Source: JBCDCU01 sp039180865
GTDB lineage: Bacteria; Pseudomonadota; Alphaproteobacteria; Rhizobiales; JACESI01
Assembly: GCA_039180865.1 (NCBI GenBank)
Contig: JBCDCZ010000080.1
Span: 1 to 16,150 of the forward strand
Length of the DNA stretch: 16,150 nt
Direction of reading: 5' to 3'
The translations under genes and the position numbers were made by a program. Shown here piece by piece: positions 1 to 6,288 of the stretch. The notes under the pieces were generated by a model. The model searched no databases and had not been told where the DNA came from. It saw only the letters and a list, made by a program, of their open reading frames with translations. Position 1 is the first letter of the stretch. Each line of letters starts with the position of its first letter.

Positions 1-394
1 TCAATTGGCCGATGATTGTGCCGCCCGACTCGGCTTTCCAATCCCAAACGCGTTCGAGAAACGCTTCCCGTCCAAGATCACGCCGCTTTTCGCCTTTGTC
101 GGCCAATTGCCGTTCAACAACCATCTGGGTTGCGATGCCCGCGTGATCGGTTCCAGCCTGCCAGAGAACATCCCGTCCCCGCATGCGTTCAAACCGAACA
201 AGAATGTCCTGAAGCGTATTGTTCAGCGCGTGCCCCATGTGCAGCGAACCCGTCACATTTGGGGGCGGAATCACGATGCAATAAGGATCGCTTCCCGGTG
301 TCGCGCCGACGCCTGCCTCGAAGGCTCCCGTCTTTTCCCAGTCGTTGTAGATTCGCGGTTCGACGCTCGCCGCATCGTAGGTTTTATCAAGCAT
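1..394 (-). CDS. valS: Valine-tRNA ligase, N-terminal part (runs off left edge)
   Basis: Cytoplasmic class I aminoacyl-tRNA synthetase that charges tRNA-Val with valine using ATP. Only the first 131 residues are in the window, because the frame stays open to base 1. The start is the ATG at 394-392, giving the typical opening MLDKTYDAASVEPRIYNDWE. Residues 43-62 carry the ValS signature PPPNVTGSLHMGHALNNTLQ, with the class I HIGH-type box as HMGH at 52-55. The segment GTDHAGIATQ (about residues 83-92) belongs to the conserved Rossmann core. The editing domain, KMSKS loop and anticodon domain lie outside the window. The Shine-Dalgarno is weak: AGGA about 12 nt upstream of the ATG. It lies downstream of popZ on the same strand with a 174-bp gap. 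Identification is secure; nothing can be said about its C-terminus. Confidence 0.96.
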   Translation of the reverse strand, partial: MLDKTYDAASVEPRIYNDWEKTGAFEAGVGATPGSDPYCIVIPPPNVTGSLHMGHALNNTLQDILVRFERMRGRDVLWQAGTDHAGIATQMVVERQLADKGEKRRDLGREAFLERVWDWKAESGGTIIGQL

Positions 395-568
395 GAAGGT
401 TGTCGTCCTGGCGGTAAACGCATCACAGCCGCATGGGAGCTGTATGAGCGGGACATACCGCGCGAAACTGAAACGAGCAAGCCCTAGAGGGTGCTGTGCG
501 GCCTTTATGCTTGATCATGGTTTTTCGCGAGGAGAAGACCGCTGATGAGACGCTATGCTGGGGAGGGA

Positions 569-1240
569 TCAGCCGCGCATCCGTTCTATTTCCGCTTTGA
601 CCATGCGTTCAACCATCGGAGGAAGGTTTTCATCCAGCCATGCCTTCAACATTGGACGCATCATCTCACTCATAAGGTCTTCGATGGTGGTCGAGCGCGA
701 AACCGTCATTGCTGAAGACAGCGCGCCGAAACTTTGGCGAACTGATGCCGATGCTGCATCCGACATCAATGCGCTTGCCGCATCGGATGGAAGGTCTTCA
801 GGAATCACCGTCGCTGCTGGTTGTGGCGGTGCTGCGCTCGGCGTTTCATTGGCCACCTCTACGGTGATCTCATCCGGCATATCGTCAAGGTCGGCACCAT
901 CGAACGAGATATCGTCATCGATGTCCGGCGCCGCAGGAACCGGTTCGTCGTTCGTGAGCGTCAGAACATCATCATCTTCGTCTTCATCAGCCTCGTCTTC
1001 CGATCCGGATGCCTCATCAAACAGCGCGTCTATGTCATCGACGGCCATTCCGGCATCATCATCATCGTCAATGTTATCAAAGGCTGCATCAATCGCTGCC
1101 TGGTCGTTCGCAGGTTCACCGGAATCGACACTTTCCGTGTCACTTTCTGGCGCTTTGTTGTCATCATCGGCGATAATCTGGCGAATGGAGGCGAGAATGT
1201 CCTCCATACTTGGTTCTTTGGAAGCCTTTGCACTCGCCAT
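569..1240 (-). CDS. popZ: PopZ-family polar organising protein (DUF2497)
   Basis: Probable PopZ, an alphaproteobacterial scaffold that self-assembles at cell poles and recruits ParB-parS and cell-cycle kinases (family knowledge). The 223-residue protein has the family plan. A short N-terminal helix comes first (SMEDILASIRQIIADDD, residues 11-27). A long, very acidic, proline- and alanine-containing disordered middle follows (about 28-165), with Asp/Glu runs at 58-62 and 81-91. A C-terminal helical assembly region occupies about 168-222 (TTIEDLMSEMMRPMLKAWLD, 184-203). The start ATG is preceded by GGAGA at 6-nt spacing. It sits between tolC and valS, an order I recall as common in Rhizobiales. 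The Asp-rich stretch is encoded by GAT/GAC repeats, so it is a likely place for length variation between strains. Family assignment is firm; polar function is inferred. Confidence 0.9.
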   Translation of the reverse strand: MASAKASKEPSMEDILASIRQIIADDDNKAPESDTESVDSGEPANDQAAIDAAFDNIDDDDDAGMAVDDIDALFDEASGSEDEADEDEDDDVLTLTNDEPVPAAPDIDDDISFDGADLDDMPDEITVEVANETPSAAPPQPAATVIPEDLPSDAASALMSDAASASVRQSFGALSSAMTVSRSTTIEDLMSEMMRPMLKAWLDENLPPMVERMVKAEIERMRG

Positions 1241-1308
1241 AGTTCTCTCCGCTTACCCCTCGCGCCACCAGCGAGACCTATAACTGATTCGCCCACGTGA
1301 CGTCTGAC

Positions 1309-1332
1309 ACAAGAGTGGCCAGCCACCCTTGT
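1309..1332 (-). repeat. Imperfect hairpin between tolC and popZ
   Basis: Two 11-nt arms (1309-1319 and 1322-1332) are complementary except for one mismatch and enclose a very tight turn. The hairpin lies about 75 nt downstream of the tolC stop and about 70 nt upstream of the popZ start, in the only sizeable gap between them. There is no T-run on either side, so it is not a standard intrinsic terminator. It could stabilise or end the tolC transcript, or sit in the popZ leader. The rest of 1241-1406 shows no other clear signal apart from one GANTC site (1286-1290), the target of CcrM in this class of bacteria. Confidence 0.45.
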
Positions 1333-1406
1333 GAGGACAAGGCTGTACAGTGCTTTTTCCCAGATTATGTGTGGTTTTGTTGGATAGCACCCAAGATAGA
1401 GGCTTG

Positions 1407-2795
1407 TTACTTGCCGGAGGGGGTCCGTAAACCGAACCAGCGGTCGACAACTTTCTCGTAGTGAAACGATGGTGGTTCAACAATGCTGGCGCTTGCGATG
1501 GAGATGCGTTCGCCAGTGAATCGGCCGATTGAGGCAAGCAAGTTGTAAGATGCAACCACGCGATCCCGAAGTGCGTTTGAAAGCGAGATCTGCGCGTCAA
1601 TCAAGTTGGACTGTGCCGTCAAAACGTCCAATGTGGTTGCCTGACCGACTTTGCGTTCTTCAATCAAGCCATCCACAGCAATTTGTGAGGCGCGCACGTT
1701 TGTTCTTGCGGATTTGATCTGGGAAGTCGCGGATTCCAATGCAGCCCAAGACGAACGAACGCCCTGTTCAATGGACCGGCGGTTCTCATCGACCTGAATG
1801 CGCAACTGACCGACTGTTTCTTTGGCCTGGCGGATTGTTGAAAAACGGGAACCACCGAGAAATATCGGGACGGTCACATCGGCCGTGACCTGTGCGCTGT
1901 CAGAGTTGGTATCGATCACCCCGCTTTGAAAACTTCGTTGGTAGGATCCATTCAATGTCACACTTGGAAGAAGCGTGCCTTCAGATGACCTGACATTAAA
2001 TTGTCCCGCATCGACACTGTGCTGCGCCGACCGGATCAACGGATGCTCGCGCTGGGAAATCTTGATCGCATCATTCAACGTAGATGGAAGACCCGGGGCT
2101 GAGACGGGTTTCGATGACAGGGACGTCGGTTGATGTCCTATAACTTCGCGATAAGACGCTTCGCTTGTGCGCAGATCAGCTTGCGCACCAGCGAGAGCCG
2201 AGAGCGCCGCGGCAAGGTCGGCTTCCGCCAATGCGACGTCCGTGCGCGTGCCCTCACCCACTTCTGCCTGTGCCCGTGCGGCGCGGACCTGCTCTTGAGA
2301 GAACTGAACGTCGCGCTCCTGGAGTTTTACAATTTCCCGGTCCCTGAGAACGTCGGAATAGGCTGTTACAGCGAGGACGAGAACAGATTGCTCAGTGTTG
2401 CGCAGCCCCTCCAGGCCAGCTTTCACATTCGCTTTCGCCGAGCGGATGTCATTTGAAACCTGGAAGCCATTGAAGATGTTCTGTTGAAATGACCCACCTA
2501 CGCTTCCAAGCACGACGTCATTGTTGGTGCCGGCGGAAAAGCCCGCAGTATTGAATGTCCTACTGGTCTCAGTTCCCAACTGCCCTGTGGCCGTCAATGA
2601 AGGTCGGCGAGCCGACTTTGCGATGCCGACACTCTCATTGGTTGCACGCTGACCTGCACGCGCTGCGTTCAAAGTCGGATTGTTTTTGTAAGCGGCAGAT
2701 AAAGCGCTTTTCAAAGTCTCGGCGGACACCGGCGATGCAACCATTATTGCAAGCGCTGAGGCAGCGGCCAGAACTGTCTTAGCGGTAGTTCTCAT
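1407..2795 (-). CDS. tolC: TolC family outer membrane efflux/secretion channel
   Basis: Outer-membrane channel that docks with inner-membrane pumps and type I secretion systems to form a tunnel across the periplasm. The 462-residue product starts with a clear Sec signal peptide (MRTTAKTVLAAASALAIMVA, cleavage expected after SPVSA near residue 25), followed by ETLKSALSAAYKNNPTLNAA, the usual opening of mature TolC. Two homologous OEP halves follow. They are rich in long amphipathic helices and in turns such as QNIFNGFQ and VPIFLGG, which mark the beta-barrel/helix junctions. The C-terminal half contains the typical VLTAQSNLIDAQISLSNALRD-like helix. I chose the ATG at 2795, which gives a normal signal peptide. 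An in-frame TTG at 2810 would add only five residues and has no better ribosome site. No pump gene is adjacent, as is usual for a general-purpose TolC. Confidence 0.93.
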   Translation of the reverse strand: MRTTAKTVLAAASALAIMVASPVSAETLKSALSAAYKNNPTLNAARAGQRATNESVGIAKSARRPSLTATGQLGTETSRTFNTAGFSAGTNNDVVLGSVGGSFQQNIFNGFQVSNDIRSAKANVKAGLEGLRNTEQSVLVLAVTAYSDVLRDREIVKLQERDVQFSQEQVRAARAQAEVGEGTRTDVALAEADLAAALSALAGAQADLRTSEASYREVIGHQPTSLSSKPVSAPGLPSTLNDAIKISQREHPLIRSAQHSVDAGQFNVRSSEGTLLPSVTLNGSYQRSFQSGVIDTNSDSAQVTADVTVPIFLGGSRFSTIRQAKETVGQLRIQVDENRRSIEQGVRSSWAALESATSQIKSARTNVRASQIAVDGLIEERKVGQATTLDVLTAQSNLIDAQISLSNALRDRVVASYNLLASIGRFTGERISIASASIVEPPSFHYEKVVDRWFGLRTPSGK

Positions 2796-3125
2796 TAAAG
2801 GCCCCAACAAAGTGTCTCAAATCCAAGGATGACCGTCATTTCTCGGTTTACGAATCGTTTGGTAATCACGCTATGCCCTCCGGCGTTAACGCCACACTAA
2901 CGATTGTGGCGCGCAGCGACACGACCGCAGCTATACATAGAGTGTGTCAAAATTTGCACCGTGGACTGAGAGGCTAAGGCAAAAAACGGTCTGATGCTGC
3001 CAATTGGCAACAGGTTTTTCGCACTTTTCCAATGTGGAAGTGTCGCTTCGGTTTGGTACCGATCAGACCCGTGGGCATGGAACGCAATGGAAACCAAAAC
3101 TTGAGCGATTCGGGCGTTTGCGTGG
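2796..3125. other. 330-bp intergenic region upstream of tolC
   Basis: No credible gene is present; the open frames here are only extensions of non-coding frames of pcm. It should hold the tolC promoter. Reading toward tolC, there is a TTGACA hexamer (2950-2945) without a convincing -10 at normal spacing, then a perfect palindrome and CtrA-like box (2882-2900), and about 90 nt of leader before the ATG. The pcm-proximal half has only weak hairpin potential, such as a bulged CACTT..AAGTG pairing near 3020-3040 and CCAATTGG at 3000-3007. No clear terminator for pcm is visible. Confidence 0.6.
2882..2900 (-). promoter_or_regulatory. 12-bp palindrome overlapping a CtrA-like box upstream of tolC
   Basis: GGCGTTAACGCC at 2882-2893 is a perfect palindrome. 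On the tolC strand it merges into TTAG-N7-TTAAC (2900-2885), one base away from the CtrA consensus TTAA-N7-TTAAC. It lies about 90 nt upstream of the tolC ATG. CtrA is the cell-cycle response regulator of these bacteria, and the same window encodes PopZ and a PleC/DivJ-type kinase. Binding by CtrA, or by another dimeric regulator using the palindrome, is an inference from the motif only. Confidence 0.3.
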
Positions 3126-3794
3126 TTAAAACACGAAGCCTGCTTCTTTCTCGAACCCGGGCAGTAGAGCGGCGCTGATATTACCTCGGCGAACATGCGA
3201 AATGTCCTCGCCCTTTTTGGTGATAACCACAACGTGGGCGGACAGACCGGTTCCCAAGATTGTGACCAGCCGTCCGCCGTCCCGCAGTTGATCGCACAGC
3301 GCGAGGGGCGCTTCTTCAACGGCACCTTCAATGAGAATCACATCGAAAGGCGCTTCTTTGGCATTTCCGGCTTTATGATCGGAATTGAGGACCGCGACGT
3401 TGTCGATCTCAAGCGCCGCCAACGCTTCGTTCGCCTGCTCAACCAGTTGTTCGCTTTGATCGATGCCAACAACGCTGTCTGCAAGGCTTGCCATCAAAGC
3501 GACTCCATAGCCGGATCCGCTGCCGATGCACAGGACCACATCGTTATGTCCGATCTTGGCGGCATCAAGGAGTTTTGCGTAGGTAACAGGTTGAAAGAGG
3601 TATCTGTCTTTATCGCTGTCGGTCGCCGAGAGCGCGATGTCGGCATCACTGTAGGCAATCGCTTTCTTGCCCTGCGGGACAAATAATTCTCTGGGCACGT
3701 TCAAAAAGGTCTCAATTAACCCCAGATCGGTAATGTCGTTTGGCCGAATCTGGTTGTCGACCATCTGCACACGCGCTTTCGAAAAATCGCCCAT
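3126..3794 (-). CDS. Pcm-like protein-L-isoaspartate O-methyltransferase family protein
   Basis: SAM-dependent methyltransferase of the PCMT fold, 222 residues. The SAM-binding motif I is VVLCIGSGSGYG (86-97), followed by the acidic strand end VVGID (108-112). Residues 150-156 (FDVILIEGA) form the next core strand, and GGRLVTIL the later one. The N-terminus MGDFSKARVQMVDNQIRPND is characteristic of the alphaproteobacterial branch annotated as Pcm. The start at 3794 is supported by AGGG seven nt upstream; an in-frame ATG at 3842 would add 16 atypical residues. The conserved active-site segment of true isoaspartate repair enzymes (the IS-x-P-xM stretch before motif I) is not present. RYLFQPVTYAKLL occupies that place. 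The fold is sure, but the substrate is uncertain and may not be isoaspartate. It lies upstream of tolC on the same strand. Confidence 0.85.
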   Translation of the reverse strand: MGDFSKARVQMVDNQIRPNDITDLGLIETFLNVPRELFVPQGKKAIAYSDADIALSATDSDKDRYLFQPVTYAKLLDAAKIGHNDVVLCIGSGSGYGVALMASLADSVVGIDQSEQLVEQANEALAALEIDNVAVLNSDHKAGNAKEAPFDVILIEGAVEEAPLALCDQLRDGGRLVTILGTGLSAHVVVITKKGEDISHVRRGNISAALLPGFEKEAGFVF

Positions 3795-3926
3795 AATTGA
3801 CCCTTTGTTCGCTCTTTCGGACCGGCATCCCTGCTTAATCATTTGGGTGGGGCGTTGGCAAGTCAGATGTCCGGACTGTGACTTTAACCATTTGCGCTTA
3901 GCAGTGAAGACGAAAGCATAAAACGC

Positions 3927-3955
3927 TTGTTTCAGGGCGCGAAACTCTGTACGAA
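3927..3955 (+). promoter_or_regulatory. Possible sigma-70 type promoter of the tRNA-Cys gene
   Basis: TTGTTT at 3927-3932 and TACGAA at 3950-3955 are separated by 17 nt. Transcription would start a few bases before the tRNA 5' end at 3968. Both boxes match the consensus only partly, so this is a candidate chosen mainly by position. The region 3795-3967 is divergent: it must also hold the promoter for the Pcm-like gene on the minus strand. Confidence 0.3.
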
Positions 3956-3967
3956 GCGGTGCCTCAG

Positions 3968-4041
3968 GGCCTCATGGCGGAGTGGTGACGCAGCGGATTG
4001 CAAATCCGTTTACCCCGGTTCGATTCCGGGTGAGGCCTCCA
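3968..4041 (+). tRNA. tRNA-Cys (GCA anticodon)
   Basis: A complete 74-nt cloverleaf. The acceptor arms are GGCCTCA (3968-3974) and TGAGGCC (4031-4037), followed by discriminator T and an encoded CCA (4039-4041). The anticodon stem is GCGGA/TCCGT with loop TTGCAAA, placing anticodon GCA at 4000-4002, which reads the cysteine codons UGC and UGU. The T arm is CCCGG-TTCGATT-CCGGG. The D arm is short, with a small variable loop, as expected for tRNA-Cys. It stands alone between the divergent pcm gene and moaA. No duplicated 3' end that would mark an integrated element occurs elsewhere in the window. Confidence 0.97.
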
Positions 4042-4197
4042 TTTTCTCCCGGATTTTCACGACACTTCGATGCGGCTTCGTCCCCCCTGTGGTCAGCGGA
4101 TACTTGTCGTATACAAAGGCGGGATGTGGCGGCGGCCAACGCCTACAGCCGGTTTTCCTTGCGAGATCTGTTGGATAATGTCAGTTGTAGTGACTAT

Positions 4198-4231
4198 CTA
4201 GCAAGGTGCGCTAGCGGCATCTGGCACCGCT
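4198..4231 (+). promoter_or_regulatory. Overlapping alternative hairpins in the moaA leader
   Basis: Directly before the moaA ribosome site, CTAGC (4198-4202) can pair with GCTAG (4210-4214), and AGCGG (4213-4217) can pair with CCGCT (4227-4231). The two stems share bases 4213-4214 and so exclude each other. A third pairing, GGTGC (4205-4209) with GCACC (4224-4228), is also possible. The stems are only 5 bp, so this may be chance. It does not resemble the molybdenum cofactor RNA motif as I know it. The remaining leader from 4042 shows no gene. Confidence 0.25.
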
Positions 4232-4254
4232 CGTGGTTTGGGAGGACCCATCAA

Positions 4255-5346
4255 ATGGCGACAATCATCGACAAAAACCATCGTCCATTCTACGAGGGCG
4301 AGCCGGTAGAACCGATGACGTTCCCTTTGCGCGAGACAAGCCCTGACACTCCTGATTTGATCGATCCGTTTCAGCGCGCGATTACATATTTGCGTGTGTC
4401 TGTGACAGATCGTTGCGATTTTCGGTGCACCTATTGCATGTCCGAGAATATGACGTTCTTGCCCAAAAGGGACGTTCTGAGTCTCGAAGAACTCGATCGT
4501 CTTTGCACGGCCTTTGTCGACAAGGGTGTCAAAAAGCTGCGGCTTACGGGCGGCGAGCCATTGGTGCGAAAAGGGATTATGATCCTGATCCGCAATCTTT
4601 CCCGTCATCTTGTCAGCGGGGAACTCGAAGAGCTCACGCTGACGACGAATGGATCCCAACTCCCGAAATTCGCTGATGAAATGGCCGATCTCGGCATTCG
4701 CCGCGTGAACGTTTCCATGGATACTATGAATGCGGAGAAGTTCCGCAAGATTACGCGTTGGGGTGACCTTGATCAGGTCATGAAAGGAATTGAGGCCGCC
4801 AACAAAGCCGGAATTTCGGTCAAAATCAACGCAGTCGCGCTGAAAGGCGTCAACGACACGGAAGTCGCCGACATGCTCCGTTGGGCGCATGGTGAAGGAC
4901 ACGACCTGACGCTCATCGAAACCATGCCGCTTGGTGAGATCGATGAAGACCGCACCGATCAATATCTGCCGCTGACAAAGGTGCGCGCGGATTTGTCCGA
5001 GCACTTCACCCTCACCGACATCCCTTATAAGACCGGCGGACCCGCTCGTTACGTCAAAGTGGAAGAAACCGGAGGGCGGCTCGGTTTCATCACGCCAATG
5101 ACCCATAATTTCTGTGAAAGCTGCAATCGCGTGCGGGTCACCTGCACGGGGACACTTTATATGTGCCTCGGCCAAGAAGATGCGGCCGATCTGCGGGCAC
5201 CGATGCGGCTTGGTGATGACAACGATCCCTTGTATTCGGCAATCGACGAAGCAATCGGAAGAAAGCCCAAAGGGCACGATTTCATCATCGACCGTCGTCG
5301 TAAAAAACCTTCTGTTAGCCGCCATATGAGTATGACCGGCGGCTGA
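4255..5346 (+). CDS. moaA: GTP 3',8-cyclase MoaA (radical SAM, molybdenum cofactor)
   Basis: Radical SAM enzyme that converts GTP to 3',8-cyclo-7,8-dihydro-GTP, the first step of molybdopterin synthesis; MoaC then makes cPMP. The 363-residue protein has the N-terminal SAM-binding [4Fe-4S] site C54-x3-C58-x2-C61 within TDRCDFRCTYCM, and LTGGEP at 97-102. The second, substrate-side cluster site is C287-x2-C290-x13-C304 (CESCNRVRVTCTGTLYMC). It ends in the required Gly-Gly (MTGG). An N-terminal extension of about 40 residues makes it longer than the E. coli enzyme. The start at 4255 is set by GGAGG at 4241-4245; longer in-frame readings would run back into the tRNA gene. The MoaC partner is not in this window. 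Thirty-two nt separate it from the following permease gene, so it probably heads a transcript. Confidence 0.96.
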   Translation: MATIIDKNHRPFYEGEPVEPMTFPLRETSPDTPDLIDPFQRAITYLRVSVTDRCDFRCTYCMSENMTFLPKRDVLSLEELDRLCTAFVDKGVKKLRLTGGEPLVRKGIMILIRNLSRHLVSGELEELTLTTNGSQLPKFADEMADLGIRRVNVSMDTMNAEKFRKITRWGDLDQVMKGIEAANKAGISVKINAVALKGVNDTEVADMLRWAHGEGHDLTLIETMPLGEIDEDRTDQYLPLTKVRADLSEHFTLTDIPYKTGGPARYVKVEETGGRLGFITPMTHNFCESCNRVRVTCTGTLYMCLGQEDAADLRAPMRLGDDNDPLYSAIDEAIGRKPKGHDFIIDRRRKKPSVSRHMSMTGG

Positions 5347-5378
5347 TCAGCTAATTTTGAAAGTCCATATCCTCCACA

Positions 5379-6272
5379 ATGGTGTCCGCCAATCTCAAGG
5401 GTGGGCTCTTCATGGCGCTTGCCATGGCGGCCTTTACCTTCAACGATGCGCTTGTAAAACTTCTCGCGCTTGAACATCCGCTGTTTCAGGTGATCTTCTT
5501 GCGCGGTCTTCTGACAACGCTCGTTTTTGGCATCATAGTTGTCGTTTTTTTCAGAAATCATGTGCTTCCGCATCTTCCAAAACCAATCGTCTGGATCAGG
5601 GCTTTTTGTGAAGTCGGTGCAACGGTTTTCTTTCTGACCGGGCTCACCTATCTGCCGATCGCCAACACGGCCGCGATATTGTCCGCGCTTCCACTCGTCG
5701 TCACGATGGGCGATGCGCTTTTCTTCCGCGCGCCGGTTGGCTGGCGGCGATGGTCGGCCATATTGGTGGGATTTTTCGGTGTCCTGATTGTTATCAGGCC
5801 GGGTTTTGAGGGGTTCAGCGTCTATTCGCTTTTGATCGTCGTATGCGTGATCTTTGCGGCTGCGCGCGATCTTGTCACGAAGGTTGCGCCAGCTGACCTT
5901 CCCTCGCCTGTCTTTGCCCTTGTCACATCTATTGCCATTTCGGCGACCGGTGCCGTCGGCAGTGCCTTTTCCTTTGAACCCTTGACGTTTTCGATGATCG
6001 ATCTCGTCTACCTGAGCATCGCAGCGCTTTTTCTCGTCGGCGCCTACTACTTCATAATTGAGGCAATGCGCCACGGAGAGGTCGCCGCGGTTGCGCCTTA
6101 TCGCTATACCAATCTCATTTGGGCGGTGCTGATCGGCGTGCTCGTGTTTGGAGATCCAGTCGAATGGCAAATGGTGGTTGGGTCTCTCATTATTGTTGCG
6201 ACCGGAATCTTTACATTCTATCGGGAACGCAAACGGGCCTTTGCAACGTCAGAAGGCGGACAGGAAACATGA
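5379..6272 (+). CDS. DMT superfamily permease (two EamA domains)
   Basis: Inner-membrane transporter of the drug/metabolite transporter superfamily, 297 residues with about ten hydrophobic segments. The first EamA repeat spans roughly residues 8-140 (FTFNDALVKLLA, then the FLRGLLTT helix and YLPIANTAAILSALPLVVTM, which is typical of the family). The second spans about 150-282 (GAYYFIIEAMRHGEVAAVAP, then TNLIWAVLIGVLVFGDPVEW). A basic tail ends the protein. The substrate cannot be read from sequence; relatives export amino acids, nucleobases or S-adenosylmethionine-like solutes. The ATG at 5379 has no clear ribosome site. An ATG at 5412 with GGTGGG six nt upstream is an alternative, but the longer form matches the family N-terminus. 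It lies between moaA and the MFS gene on the same strand and may be cotranscribed with both. Confidence 0.85.
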   Translation: MVSANLKGGLFMALAMAAFTFNDALVKLLALEHPLFQVIFLRGLLTTLVFGIIVVVFFRNHVLPHLPKPIVWIRAFCEVGATVFFLTGLTYLPIANTAAILSALPLVVTMGDALFFRAPVGWRRWSAILVGFFGVLIVIRPGFEGFSVYSLLIVVCVIFAAARDLVTKVAPADLPSPVFALVTSIAISATGAVGSAFSFEPLTFSMIDLVYLSIAALFLVGAYYFIIEAMRHGEVAAVAPYRYTNLIWAVLIGVLVFGDPVEWQMVVGSLIIVATGIFTFYRERKRAFATSEGGQET

Positions 6273-6288
6273 CCACCGTTCTTGGGAG

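Noticed and set aside
555..1283. A long serine-rich plus-strand frame opposite popZ
   Set aside because: The serine runs are the reverse reading of the Asp/Glu-rich codons of PopZ. There is no independent sign of coding.
2945..2950. TTGACA upstream of tolC as a clear sigma-70 promoter
   Set aside because: No acceptable -10 hexamer stands at 16-18 nt spacing, so it is noted only within the intergenic description.
2897..3331. A 144-codon minus-strand frame between tolC and pcm
   Set aside because: It overlaps pcm in another frame, has no ribosome site and has no recognisable domain.
3968..4041. tRNA-Cys as an attachment site for an integrated island
   Set aside because: No integrase gene and no second copy of the tRNA 3' end is seen in the window, and the neighbours are ordinary core genes.
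3982..4254. An upstream in-frame extension of moaA starting inside the tRNA gene
   Set aside because: The extra residues do not resemble MoaA, and the ATG at 4255 has a proper GGAGG.
4198..5325. A 375-codon open frame antisense to moaA, and a 337-codon antisense frame across 5157-6170
   Set aside because: Both lie opposite strongly supported genes, show no family features and have low-complexity or very basic composition. They follow from the codon bias of the true genes.
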